This document shows, piece by piece, positions 15,662 through 23,692 of a stretch of DNA of 34,561 nt (the stretch's first letter is position 1; the number at the start of each line of letters is the position of its first letter). The DNA is taken from NCBI GenBank assembly GCA_016296505.1, contig JAEDJD010000023.1:1-34561 (forward strand). Reading direction: 5' to 3'. Below the pieces are notes generated by a model. That model made no database searches, was not told the DNA's origin, and saw nothing but the letters and a program-made list of their open reading frames with translations. This DNA is from Oscillospiraceae bacterium (GTDB lineage Bacteria > Bacillota > Clostridia > Oscillospirales > Ruminococcaceae). The translations under genes were made by a program, and so were the position numbers.

Positions 15662-16354
15662 TCACCTCGCATTTTCCTTTATATACGCAAGAAACGCTTC
15701 CTTAATGCCGGAACGGCTGCGGCGTGAAATCGGAATCTCCTGCTGCATTCCGCGCATGATAATCGCATTGGTGTTGATGCTCTGAATATGCCGAAGCGAT
15801 ACGGCATAGGAACGATGTACCTGATAAAAACAATATGTTCCGATCTGCGCAAGCCATGACTTCAACGGACGGGATGAGGTATAAACGGTTTCAGTTGTAT
15901 AAATATATGTACCGTCGCCATACGCCTCAAAGCAGATGACGTCATTCAGCAGAATCGAACAGGTGATGTGATCCTGCCGCACGGTAATCCGGACGCGCTC
16001 GCATAGCTCCTGCTTTGCCGAGAGAAATGCCTCATGAAAATCCGCAGGGTTGATCGGCTTGCAGATATAGCGAAATGCCCGAACTTTAAATGCGTCATGA
16101 ATATGATCGCGGCTGGCTGTCAGAAAGATAATCAGCGTATCCCGTTGGCATTTGCAGAGAGCAGCGGCAGTCTCCATGCCGCCAAGCTCCGGCATATCAA
16201 TATCTAGAAAAACCAAGTCGAAGGAAATACCGCTGTCAAGCAGTTCCTGACCATTGTGATACGTAAACACTTCGTCGTCCGATGAAAGCATTCGGATTTG
16301 TCGTATGACTTCCTTACAGATCAACGGTTCATCATCGCAAACAGCTATTCTCAT
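15662..16354 (-). CDS. LytTR-family response regulator
   Basis: 230 aa, AGGAGG before the ATG. Receiver: acidic pair Asp7-Asp8, phosphoacceptor Asp51 in VFLDIDMPE, conserved Thr79 and Lys99 (FLTA, ICKP). The LytTR domain covers about 128-228 (VICFEAYGDGTYIYTT, FYQVHRSYAVSLRHIQSI, IPISRRSRSGIKEAF). Such regulators bind two direct half-sites about 21 bases apart; a good match sits immediately upstream of the Trp-rich peptide promoter at 14343-14372. It is cotranscribed with the kinase. Confidence 0.9.
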   Translation of the reverse strand: MRIAVCDDEPLICKEVIRQIRMLSSDDEVFTYHNGQELLDSGISFDLVFLDIDMPELGGMETAAALCKCQRDTLIIFLTASRDHIHDAFKVRAFRYICKPINPADFHEAFLSAKQELCERVRITVRQDHITCSILLNDVICFEAYGDGTYIYTTETVYTSSRPLKSWLAQIGTYCFYQVHRSYAVSLRHIQSINTNAIIMRGMQQEIPISRRSRSGIKEAFLAYIKENAR

Positions 16355-16646
16355 TTCAACCTCCTAAAATGCAGCGCTGTATTCTGAATCTCTGGATCAC
16401 AGGCATGAAAAGACGCATCCTGACTGCGCTGCTCCCCTTTGAACAGCACAGATCAAGCAGAGCAGGCTATCGGTACTATGCGCTTGGTTCAATATTGCAT
16501 TTGTTTTCATTTGGAGTATTTATTTAATATTTTTCTGATTTACGAATCTATTGGTATTATTATAACATATCTCCGCAGATTTTTCAATCAATACGACAAA
16601 AAAGGATATTTTTCGCCCTATTTTGAAAATAGTTGTTGATATAAAA
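16355..16646. other. Non-coding region upstream of the two-component operon
   Basis: About 290 bases, AT-rich from 16500 on. It must hold the promoter of the response regulator gene, but I see no clear consensus box and no LytTR-type repeat. No convincing gene on either strand. Confidence 0.5.
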
Positions 16647-16706
16647 AGACTGCGTATGATACCAATGCAGTGTTGCGCTTATGGTATCCGCAGTCTCTTT
16701 TTTGCA
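16647..16706. terminator. Bidirectional hairpin terminator after mreD
   Basis: AGACTGCG plus GATACCA (16647-16664) pair with TGGTATC plus CGCAGTCT (16682-16696), leaving a 3-base bulge. T runs follow on both strands (T6 on plus; TTTTTAT on minus), so it ends the mreCD operon on the minus strand. Confidence 0.75.
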
Positions 16707-16760
16707 TATTTGCTGCCGCGTTGACGTATCATGATCTGTTGCTGCGTTGTCGTAATCGGT

Positions 16761-17342
16761 TCAAAAATCTCTGCGAATTGCTGCGGCGTCCATAGAACGG
16801 ACGCACTTCGTCAGCAAACGCGTCAGCGGCAGATACAGCAGATAAACAGGCAGTGCCGCCGCAAGCGTCAGCAGCGCAGAGGGAAGCAGGATGCTGTTCC
16901 AGAACATCTCTTTCCCCTCAGCGCGGAATATTCCGACCGTCAGCAGGTAGCGCAGGGCGCTGTGCAGAAAAACGCCGGCAGCCGTCAGTATAAAATAATG
17001 CACAAAGCTGCGCCGGAGAATTTGCGCGAATAGCAGACAAACCGCTGTACAGAGTATTACCATATACATTGCATTGACGCCCAGAATGCTGTCGCACGCA
17101 AGATCGATCCCGAAACCGGCGATCACTCCGGCTGCCATACAAAAATATAAATCCTCGTTCATGCAAATGCAGATTGCCGCCGGAATCACCCAGATCGGCT
17201 GCAAGCCGCCGCCCAGCATCGGTATTGTGCAGAGAATCAGTAGCATCATACTGAATGTTTTTCGGAGCAGATTGCGGCGCTGCGTTCGCTGCTCGGAGCT
17301 TGTCCGGCGCTGACGCCGCGGCTTTTGCTGCTTAGTTTTCAC
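16761..17342 (-). CDS. mreD: Rod-shape-determining protein MreD
   Basis: 193 aa from the GTG at 17342, which overlaps the end of mreC (GTGAAAACTAA); the longer open frame upstream is mreC in another frame. A basic N-terminus of about 30 residues (KPRRQRRTSS) precedes about five membrane helices (MMLLILCTIPMLG, CMAAGVIAGFGIDLACDSIL, FVHYFILTAAGVFLHSALRYLLT, LLPSALLTLAAALPVYLLYL). Length and hydrophobic plan fit MreD, the membrane partner of MreC in the elongasome that positions cell-wall synthesis. It is the last gene before a terminator. Confidence 0.8.
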   Translation of the reverse strand: MKTKQQKPRRQRRTSSEQRTQRRNLLRKTFSMMLLILCTIPMLGGGLQPIWVIPAAICICMNEDLYFCMAAGVIAGFGIDLACDSILGVNAMYMVILCTAVCLLFAQILRRSFVHYFILTAAGVFLHSALRYLLTVGIFRAEGKEMFWNSILLPSALLTLAAALPVYLLYLPLTRLLTKCVRSMDAAAIRRDF

Positions 17343-18198
17343 CGACGGTCTCACCCTTTCCTTCAAAATCGAGCAGTACCGTAACGGATTCCAATGCGGA
17401 AAAATCAACCGATGGCACAAGCAGCGCCGTTTGGGCAAGTCCGCTTTCTTCCAGTCTGATTTCCGTGATATTGCCAACCGGCAAGCCATATGGAAACAGT
17501 CCCGTTGTTCCGGCTGTGATGATGAGATCACCAGCTTTTGCTGTGCTGTGCTCGTCAATGTACATCATAACAGCACGGTCGTCGATTGCATGGCGCAGAT
17601 CGCCCTCTACAATGCCGCTGTCTCCGGTTTGCAGGATGACGGCGCCAATCGAAAGCTCCGGCGAAAGCATGGTCGTGACAGTTGCATAATGCGGACTGAC
17701 CTCTGTAATGACGCCGATCAGACCGTCGGCACAGAGTACAGGCGCATTCAGCGTAATGCCATCGTCCTCGCCCTGATCAATCAGAAAGCTGTGCGCAAGA
17801 TCGTTTGCAACCGGCATCAGCACCTTGCATGGTTCCGAAAGTACGAAATCACGGTGCTTTTGCTTGATGCCAAGCTGGTCGCGCAGCGCTTCCAGTTCTT
17901 CGATTGCATCATCATAACCGATGAGCTGCTCATTCAGCAAGGCGATCTGGCGACGCAGACGCGAATTTTCATCACGATATGCTTTGGATTGAAAATAGGT
18001 ATCCAGATGCGTGTTGACTTCTCCTGAAATTGCGGAAGCCGCCTTGCGCACAGGTGCGCTGATACTCTGCATGATGCGCGTCAGATAGTCTGTCCGAGCG
18101 CCGGATTTCAGAGAATAAAGCATGATACCTGTCAGCAGCGCAAGGATACACAGCAGAACGCGGAATTTTGCACTGCGAAAAAAAGCATTGAGGTTCAT
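17332..18198 (-). CDS. mreC: Rod-shape-determining protein MreC
   Basis: 288 aa. A membrane helix at about 11-29 is followed by a coiled coil (about 60-100, DENSRLRRQIALLNEQLIGYDD) and the MreC beta-barrel domain (VANDLAHSFLIDQGEDDGI, NAPVLCADGLIGVITEVSPHYATVTTML, GDLIITAGTTGLFPYGLPVGNI). MreC scaffolds the elongasome outside the membrane. It overlaps mreD by 11 bases and follows the DtxR-like gene by 53 bases. No mreB is in the window. Confidence 0.92.
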   Translation of the reverse strand: MNLNAFFRSAKFRVLLCILALLTGIMLYSLKSGARTDYLTRIMQSISAPVRKAASAISGEVNTHLDTYFQSKAYRDENSRLRRQIALLNEQLIGYDDAIEELEALRDQLGIKQKHRDFVLSEPCKVLMPVANDLAHSFLIDQGEDDGITLNAPVLCADGLIGVITEVSPHYATVTTMLSPELSIGAVILQTGDSGIVEGDLRHAIDDRAVMMYIDEHSTAKAGDLIITAGTTGLFPYGLPVGNITEIRLEESGLAQTALLVPSVDFSALESVTVLLDFEGKGETVGEN

Positions 18199-18251
18199 GT
18201 TGCTGCTCCTTTAAGCGTTTCTCTCTTTGTTTGCGGGATTCTGAGTTTCTG

Positions 18252-18641
18252 TTATTTTATGCTGATATTCGGGTGCGCAGTGCGCAGATGCTCCTTGAGC
18301 GCCCGAAAAGATTCGGCACTGATATCATGTTCCATTTTGCAGGCGTCCTCAGCTGCCGTTTCCGGCGATACGCCGAGATCTATCAGCCATTGCGATAATA
18401 TCTGATGGCGTTCATATATTCGCTCGGCAATTTCACTGCCGCTTTCCGTCAGCGTAATATTGCCGTCTTCTGCGATCGAGATAAAGCCGCCGTCTCTTAA
18501 AATGCCCATCGCACGACTGACGCTTGGCTTTGATACGTCCATTTCCCTTGCAATGTCAACCGCACGTACAAAGTTGTCATGCAGATGCAGCAGCAATATT
18601 GTTTCCAGATAATTTTCTCCGGATTCATATAGCTTTTCCAT
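18252..18641 (-). CDS. DtxR/MntR-family metal-dependent regulator
   Basis: 129 aa. Residues 5-65 are a winged helix (ENYLETILLLHLHDNFVRAVDIAREMDVSKPSVSRA-like pattern, split as ENYLETILLL and VDIAREMDVSKPSVSRAMG). The dimerisation and metal region follows with a conserved ERHQIL and CKMEHDISAE, giving His/Glu/Cys ligands seen in MntR/DtxR. The C-terminal SH3 domain is absent, as in MntR. It likely represses metal transport genes elsewhere when Mn or Fe is bound. It begins 5 bases after trmO and precedes mreC, an unusual partnership. Confidence 0.85.
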   Translation of the reverse strand: MEKLYESGENYLETILLLHLHDNFVRAVDIAREMDVSKPSVSRAMGILRDGGFISIAEDGNITLTESGSEIAERIYERHQILSQWLIDLGVSPETAAEDACKMEHDISAESFRALKEHLRTAHPNISIK

Positions 18642-18646
18642 GACGA

Positions 18647-19360
18647 TTACTCCTTTTCTTCCGCAGGAACGACTTCACAGACGGTCAGCAGCTGTCCGCT
18701 TACTCGAAAACGAATATCTTTGCCGGCATAGCAGATGCCATACTGACGTTCGGGGTCATCGGAATATCCCGGACGCGGATCAAGCCGCAGAACTTCGATT
18801 GCTGCTTGCTGCTTGTCTTTTGGCAGTTTTGCAAGCAGCGCCGGCGGAAAATCAACCGCAAGCATATGCTGTCTGGTTTCCGCTGTATAGCCTTCTGCTG
18901 CGTCTGGTTTGCAGTCTGCAAACGGGATGTATGGCTTGATATCATAAATCGGGGTGCCATCCAGCAAGTCTATGCCGGATACCAGCAGGCGAATGGGCTG
19001 TGTGTCCGTATAGACCGCTTCCAGCCGGACGCAGGAAAGCCCCAATGGATTCGGACGGTAGGGCGCGCGCGTCGCAAAAACGCCGATCCGGGTATTTCCG
19101 CCGAGACGCGGCGGCCGGACAGTCGCCGACCATCCTTTGTCCGCCTGCTTTTGTGCGGCATGAAATCCCCAGATCAGCCATAGATACGTGAATTCTGTAA
19201 TGCCTCTGACTGCTTCCGGCTGACTGTATGCCGGATGAAATACGATTTCTCCACGCAGTTCCGAAACCAGTCCGCTTTGTCGCGGCAGTCCGAACTTGTC
19301 CTGAAAATCCGTCCGGATTTCTGCAATCGGTTCCAGACGCAGGACGCCGTTATCAATCAT
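18647..19360 (-). CDS. trmO: tRNA (adenine37-N6)-methyltransferase TrmO (TsaA/YaeB family)
   Basis: 237 aa from the ATG at 19360, which overlaps the upstream stop in ATGATTGA; the longer open frame is not needed. Family blocks: PIAEIRTDFQDKFGLPRQSGL near the start, then GITEFTYLWLIWGFH, VRPPRLGGNTRIGVFATRAP with YRPNPLGLSCVRLEAV, and VSGIDLLDGTPIYDIKPYIP. The RxPxRPNP-type loop binds S-adenosylmethionine. It adds a methyl group to t6A37 of tRNA. C-terminal DPRPGY with the YGICYAGKDIRF strand is also typical. Confidence 0.92.
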   Translation of the reverse strand: MIDNGVLRLEPIAEIRTDFQDKFGLPRQSGLVSELRGEIVFHPAYSQPEAVRGITEFTYLWLIWGFHAAQKQADKGWSATVRPPRLGGNTRIGVFATRAPYRPNPLGLSCVRLEAVYTDTQPIRLLVSGIDLLDGTPIYDIKPYIPFADCKPDAAEGYTAETRQHMLAVDFPPALLAKLPKDKQQAAIEVLRLDPRPGYSDDPERQYGICYAGKDIRFRVSGQLLTVCEVVPAEEKE

Positions 19361-20315
19361 ATATGACTTCGCTCTTTTGGTAGTAGGCGCCCAGCTTATC
19401 GCTTGTGGACATGACAAATACAACGACAATGCTGCAAATGATCGAAATTACATAGCCAATGCATACCATGACGCCGCCCGGTGCGTTCTTCTTTTCGGAA
19501 AGTAAAGACACGATGCCCGGTATCAGCATGATAATCGCATTCAGCGTGAATACAAATGACGCAAATCCCTTGAGCTGTCTGACGCGCAGTACAATCGTGA
19601 TTGCAAGTCCGATCATCGCCAGACCGATGATCAAATAACAACTGTCAAAGAATTTGAATACGCCCGGAATGCTATTCGGATCCGGATATGCGCCCGATGA
19701 GAAAAGAAGCGTACAAGCGCCTGCAATGGCTCCGATAATCGTCATAATGATTGAAACGGAAAAGCCTTTTGCAGCAAGTTCTTCCTGCTGCTGCCTACGG
19801 AGTCTTGCCATTTCTTCTCGCGCACGCTTCTGCTGCTCTGGCGTTTGCTGCGGAAGCTCCTTGAGGCTGTCGCTTGCGCGCTTGGCTGCCGACATCTTCG
19901 CCGCCTGCAGATCCTCCTCGTTGAACACGACTCTGCGTTCAGGCTCCGGTGCAGCTTCCTCCAGCAATGCGCTTGCATCAACCTGCGGCAATGCCTCATG
20001 CTGCGGCTTGCGTTCTGGCTGCGTGTAATCCTCCGGTTCAGATAGCAATGCAGCTGCTGCGGCTTTCTGCGCTTCTGCCTGCGCTGCAAACGCCGCTTCC
20101 ATGGCTTGTGTGCGCTGTCGCTCTATAAATTCAGCCTTCAGCTCTGCGATTTCTTCTTCCGTATACGGCGGCTGTCCTTTTGCTGCGCGCTGCTGCTGTA
20201 ATATTGCAATCTGTTCATCGCTTAGCTCCTGATACTGCGGCTGTACTGCCTTGCGCGTATCCTCATATCCCATATCACCGAGGAGCTGTGCTTCTAAACT
20301 TTTCTGGTCATCCAT
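19353..20315 (-). CDS. Membrane protein with long Gln/Ala/Glu-rich cytoplasmic N-terminus
   Basis: 320 aa, not recognised. Residues 1-185 are hydrophilic, helical and rich in Ala, Gln and Glu (EEIAELKAEFIERQRTQAME, QKRAREEMARLRRQQQEELA), with coiled-coil character. Residues about 187-305 contain four membrane helices (SIIMTIIGAIAGACTLLF, CYLIIGLAMIGLAITIVL, FVFTLNAIIMLIPGIVSLL, VCIGYVISIICSIVVVFVM). It is the first gene of the operon that continues with trmO, the DtxR-like gene and mreCD, and overlaps trmO by 8 bases. Its promoter is at 20393-20421. Confidence 0.75.
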   Translation of the reverse strand: MDDQKSLEAQLLGDMGYEDTRKAVQPQYQELSDEQIAILQQQRAAKGQPPYTEEEIAELKAEFIERQRTQAMEAAFAAQAEAQKAAAAALLSEPEDYTQPERKPQHEALPQVDASALLEEAAPEPERRVVFNEEDLQAAKMSAAKRASDSLKELPQQTPEQQKRAREEMARLRRQQQEELAAKGFSVSIIMTIIGAIAGACTLLFSSGAYPDPNSIPGVFKFFDSCYLIIGLAMIGLAITIVLRVRQLKGFASFVFTLNAIIMLIPGIVSLLSEKKNAPGGVMVCIGYVISIICSIVVVFVMSTSDKLGAYYQKSEVIYD

Positions 20316-20392
20316 TTCAATCTGACTCCTTAATATCTATGTTTTATGGTTATTTCTGATTTCTGCGGCAGGATATACAACCGCATATTACT

Positions 20393-20421
20393 ATTATATC
20401 AGAATTATCCTGAAATTGCAA
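20393..20421 (-). promoter_or_regulatory. Promoter of the trmO-mreCD operon
   Basis: Minus strand TTGCAA (20421-20416), 17 bases, TATAAT (20398-20393). The start point would be near 20386, about 70 bases before the ATG at 20315. Confidence 0.7.
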
Positions 20422-20463
20422 GAGGTTTTGGAAAATCAGACCTGCTTTTTTGTGCTGGATCCG

Positions 20464-20595
20464 GTTGCACGCTGCTTCCGTAATTTGCCTGTATATTGTT
20501 TTATGTTTTATGATTATATGGATTATATTTTGCGCATTTCTAATTAAATAAAAATAATATTGATCCATGGTTGTACGAAAGCGTGCAACTTTTTT
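20464..20595 (+). promoter_or_regulatory. Attenuator-like leader before the phage operon
   Basis: GTTGTACG (20570-20577) pairs with CGTGCAAC (20582-20589) around an AAAG loop and is followed by T6 (20590-20595): an intrinsic terminator on the plus strand about 70 bases before the small terminase gene. GTTGCACGC at 20464-20472 is the exact complement of GCGTGCAAC at 20581-20589, so an upstream segment could compete for the 3' arm. Whether a promoter lies far enough upstream is unclear. Confidence 0.4.
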
Positions 20596-20665
20596 GTGTT
20601 TCGTACCCCTTTATAGGTGCCGGCTGCTCCCTCACCGTGCATCGAACCATATTTTTATCAGAAAG

Positions 20666-21205
20666 GTGGTCCTGTATCTGGAACAGCTCAAATCTCGCCG
20701 CGCTGCCTTTTGCCGATGGTATCTCGCGCTCGGAAATGTTCGCGAAGCTGCTCTGCACGCCGGTTGTCCGCCCGAAACTGCCGCCGATGACGGGCTGCAA
20801 ATGCTCCATTCGCCGTTTTGCAGACGTTATCTTGCACAGCTTGCCGCGCAGCCTGCTCTGCCTTTGCAGCAGCTTGTTACTGCCGGTTTTGCCCGTCTTG
20901 CGTTTGGCGACGCGAATGACGCCGCCAAACTCGTGCTCTCTGAGAACCTCTCAGAGTCCGATTTGCAGGCGCTCGATCTCTTTCATGTCACGTCTATCAA
21001 ATACGACAAAAACGGCTTTGAGGTTAAGCTCGCTGATCGGCTCGGCGCGATGAGCAAGCTGCTTGAATGCGCCGGCGCTGCCGATTCTGCGGCGACCGCT
21101 GCCGCACTCATGCAGGCGCTTCGCGGCGGTCAGACAGAGGAGGTGGATGTCGATGAATCCGACTCTGCCGGCAATGCCGGTACCGTTTTCTCCGAAGCAA
21201 CGTAA
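20666..21205 (+). CDS. Phage terminase small subunit-like protein
   Basis: About 179 aa; the start is uncertain. The GTG at 20666 is used, but a CTG at 20678 has better spacing from AAAGGTGG. The N-terminal region (LKSRRAAFCRWYLALGNVRE, AALHAGCPPETAADDG) resembles the helix-turn-helix of small terminases, where homologues carry FCxEYL..GNATQAAxxAGYS. A middle FARLAFGDANDAAKLVL and LDLFHVTSIKYDKNGFEVKL match the DPxxG/LAD-type tail (KLADRLGAMSKLLE). The small subunit recognises the pac or cos site. Its 3' end overlaps the next gene in another frame. Confidence 0.7.
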   Translation: MVLYLEQLKSRRAAFCRWYLALGNVREAALHAGCPPETAADDGLQMLHSPFCRRYLAQLAAQPALPLQQLVTAGFARLAFGDANDAAKLVLSENLSESDLQALDLFHVTSIKYDKNGFEVKLADRLGAMSKLLECAGAADSAATAAALMQALRGGQTEEVDVDESDSAGNAGTVFSEAT

Positions 21206-22418
21206 GGCGATTAACTGGTGGAATGCTCCTCGTACACGGCATCTGGACGCTTTGATCTGTGACGGCGCTGTGCGCTCCGGCAAAACAACCGCGCTTTCGC
21301 TCGGATTTGTTCTCTGGGCAACCGCGTCATTCCAACAGCAGAGCTTCGCGATTTGCGGTAAAACAAAAACTTCACTCCGGCGTAATCTCGTTCTGCCGCT
21401 TCTTTCGCTTCTCAAAGCTGTCGGCTTTCAGGTCTCCGAAAATATCGGCAGCGGTTATATCGAGATTGGTCTTGGCAACAGACAGAATCGTTTCTATTAT
21501 TTCGGCGGTAAGGATGAAGGCTCTGCTGCGCTCATTCAGGGTATGACGCTCGCCGGCGTGCTGTTCGACGAGGTCGTTCTGATGCCGCGCTCTTTCGTCG
21601 AGCAGGCGCTCGCCAGATGCTCTGTCCCAAAATCAAAATTCTGGTTCTGCTGTAATCCGGCGCAGCCTTCGCATTGGTTCTATCAGGAATGGATCCTGAA
21701 AGCCCATGAGAAACAGGCGCTTTATCTGCATTTTACGATGCGGGATAACGCTTCTCTGACGCCAAATATCCGTAAACGCTATGAACGACTCTATACCGGT
21801 GTGTTCTATGACCGCTATGTTAAGGGTATCTGGACGGCGGCGCAAGGGCTGATCTATCCGATGTTTTCTCCGGCTGTGCATCTCGCTGAACTGCCCGATC
21901 ATGCGGAACGGTATATTATCTCCTGTGACTACGGTACAATCAATCCTGCGTCTTTCGGGCTATGGTGCTGTTGTGAACAGAAGTGGTATCGCATTGCCGA
22001 AAGCTATTACGACGCCCGGAAAACCGGTCTGCCGCGTACCGATGAGGAACACTATGCCGCGCTTGTAAAGCTTGCAGGAAACCGAAACATCGAACAAATT
22101 ATTGTTGACCCTTCTGCGGCAAGCTTTATCGCGTGTATTCGCAGACACGGCGTTTATACCGTTGTGCCCGCGAAAAACGATGTGCTCTCCGGTATCCATA
22201 GAACCGCTGACGCTCTGCGTAACCGCGAAATCCTCTTTTCACCGGCTTGTACCGATACAATCCGTGAGTTTTCGCTCTATATCTGGGACGAGCAGGCTGT
22301 TCGCGATATGCCTGTGAAAATGAATGATCATGCTATGGACGATATCCGATATTTTGTCGCAACTGTGCTGGATCGTCCCAAGCAGGACGCGTTCTTTGTG
22401 GCTGCCGTTAAGCGATAA
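21153..22418 (+). CDS. Phage terminase large subunit (PBSX-like)
   Basis: 421 aa from the ATG at 21153, 9 bases after AGGAGG; the ATG at 21147 is possible. Walker A is GAVRSGKT near residue 32, Walker B is LAGVLFDEVVLM near 130, a coupling motif FWFCCNPAQPSHWFYQEW follows, and the nuclease half carries SCDYGTINPASFGLW and VDPSAASF with a late NDHAMDDIRYF. All expected catalytic regions are present and the frame is intact. It packages DNA into the capsid through the portal encoded next. Confidence 0.92.
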   Translation: MNPTLPAMPVPFSPKQRKAINWWNAPRTRHLDALICDGAVRSGKTTALSLGFVLWATASFQQQSFAICGKTKTSLRRNLVLPLLSLLKAVGFQVSENIGSGYIEIGLGNRQNRFYYFGGKDEGSAALIQGMTLAGVLFDEVVLMPRSFVEQALARCSVPKSKFWFCCNPAQPSHWFYQEWILKAHEKQALYLHFTMRDNASLTPNIRKRYERLYTGVFYDRYVKGIWTAAQGLIYPMFSPAVHLAELPDHAERYIISCDYGTINPASFGLWCCCEQKWYRIAESYYDARKTGLPRTDEEHYAALVKLAGNRNIEQIIVDPSAASFIACIRRHGVYTVVPAKNDVLSGIHRTADALRNREILFSPACTDTIREFSLYIWDEQAVRDMPVKMNDHAMDDIRYFVATVLDRPKQDAFFVAAVKR

Positions 22419-22459
22419 TGCAATAATCGTCCGCTAAATTGATTGATGGAGGTGTTTGA

Positions 22460-23635
22460 TTGGCGTTTCCGATTTTCTTTCATAGAAAAAAATCAGGCGT
22501 TTGCTCGGATACCATGCCGCTTCTGCTGACTCCGCCAAGAGCTGCTCCGGCTTCTACGCTGCCGCTGTGTGTTCCGGATACTGTGCCGGAACAGGAATAT
22601 CAGCTCTATGACGCGCTGCGGTATGCCGTTCCTGTGATTGACGCCGCAATCCGCAAAATTGTCCGTCTGACCGGCGGATTTCGGCTGATTGCTGAAAATC
22701 CCGCTGCGCAGGCTGTGCTCGACCGCTTTTCCGTTCAGGTGCCTGTCAATGTGACCGGAAGATCACTCCAGCTCTTTATAGATCAGATGCTCAATAGCCT
22801 GCTCACATACGGCAATGCCTTCGGGGAACTTATCCCAGACGAAAACGGCGTGCCTGCTTCGCTTTTGACTGCGCATCCCGGCGCTGTGAAAACGGAAGTT
22901 TCTGCCGGCGGCGGATGCGGCTTCTCCATTCGGCAAGGCGATCACTTTGTTCCGCTGCGCTATCCGGAACGTATTCTGTTCGCAGCGCTCGATCCGCCTG
23001 CCGGTTCGATTACCGGCGTATCCATTCTGCGCGGTCTTCCGGCTGTTTCCAAGATTCTGCTGCGCATTTATGAATGCATTGGTCAGAATTATGACCGCGC
23101 CGGCAATATTCGCTATGCTGTAACCTATCGGCCGGACAGCGATTCCGCTGCTTTTGCAAAGGAACACGCGAAAGCTATCGCTGACACTTGGCAGCAGGGA
23201 ATTCGTGCCGCGAAATATGGTGAGGTACAGGATTTTGTTGCTGTCGGCGATGTCGGGATTCAGGTGATCGGGGCGGAAAATCAGCTTTTTGATACGAATG
23301 TCCCCGTTCGGCAGCTTCTTGAACAAATTGTCGCAAAGCTTTCGATTCCACCGTTTCTGCTCGGTCTGCAATGGTCGTCTACGGAACGAATGTCCGTGCA
23401 GCAGGCGGATATTCTGACCTCTGAACTGGAGTATTTCCGCAGATTGCTTACGCCCATTCTGCATACAATCGGAACGGCTGTGCTTCGTGGCGCAGGCTAC
23501 GCCGATGACCCGGAGATTTGCTGGGATGTCATCAATTTGCAGGATGAAACCGAACTCGCAGAAGCAAGACTCAAAAATGCACAGGCGGAAGAAATCGAAC
23601 TGTGCAATCAAAAAATAAAAGCGGAGCAGTGTTGA
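22460..23635 (+). CDS. Phage portal protein
   Basis: 391 aa from a TTG that follows GGAGGTGTTTGA. Typical HK97/SPP1-type features: AAIRKIVRLTGGFRLI early, YGNAFGELIPDENGVP, a clip region DHFVPLRYPERILFAALDPPAGSITGVS split by GVSILRGL-type turn, a stem with FLLGLQWSSTERMSVQQADIL, and a helical C-terminus rich in Glu. The portal ring forms the DNA entry point at one capsid vertex. The frame is intact and lies 41 bases after the large terminase. Confidence 0.88.
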   Translation: MAFPIFFHRKKSGVCSDTMPLLLTPPRAAPASTLPLCVPDTVPEQEYQLYDALRYAVPVIDAAIRKIVRLTGGFRLIAENPAAQAVLDRFSVQVPVNVTGRSLQLFIDQMLNSLLTYGNAFGELIPDENGVPASLLTAHPGAVKTEVSAGGGCGFSIRQGDHFVPLRYPERILFAALDPPAGSITGVSILRGLPAVSKILLRIYECIGQNYDRAGNIRYAVTYRPDSDSAAFAKEHAKAIADTWQQGIRAAKYGEVQDFVAVGDVGIQVIGAENQLFDTNVPVRQLLEQIVAKLSIPPFLLGLQWSSTERMSVQQADILTSELEYFRRLLTPILHTIGTAVLRGAGYADDPEICWDVINLQDETELAEARLKNAQAEEIELCNQKIKAEQC

Positions 23636-23692
23636 TCATCTGCCGTTTCCGCATTGCGAAAGACGGGGTTTCCCCCGCAGAAAGGAAATGTT

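Noticed and set aside
14351..16354. Complete agr quorum-sensing locus
   Set aside because: Kinase and regulator are agr-like, but there is no AgrB membrane protease and no Cys-containing AgrD.
22763..23611. 282-codon minus-strand frame opposite the portal gene
   Set aside because: Antisense shadow; the portal frame has family motifs and a ribosome site.
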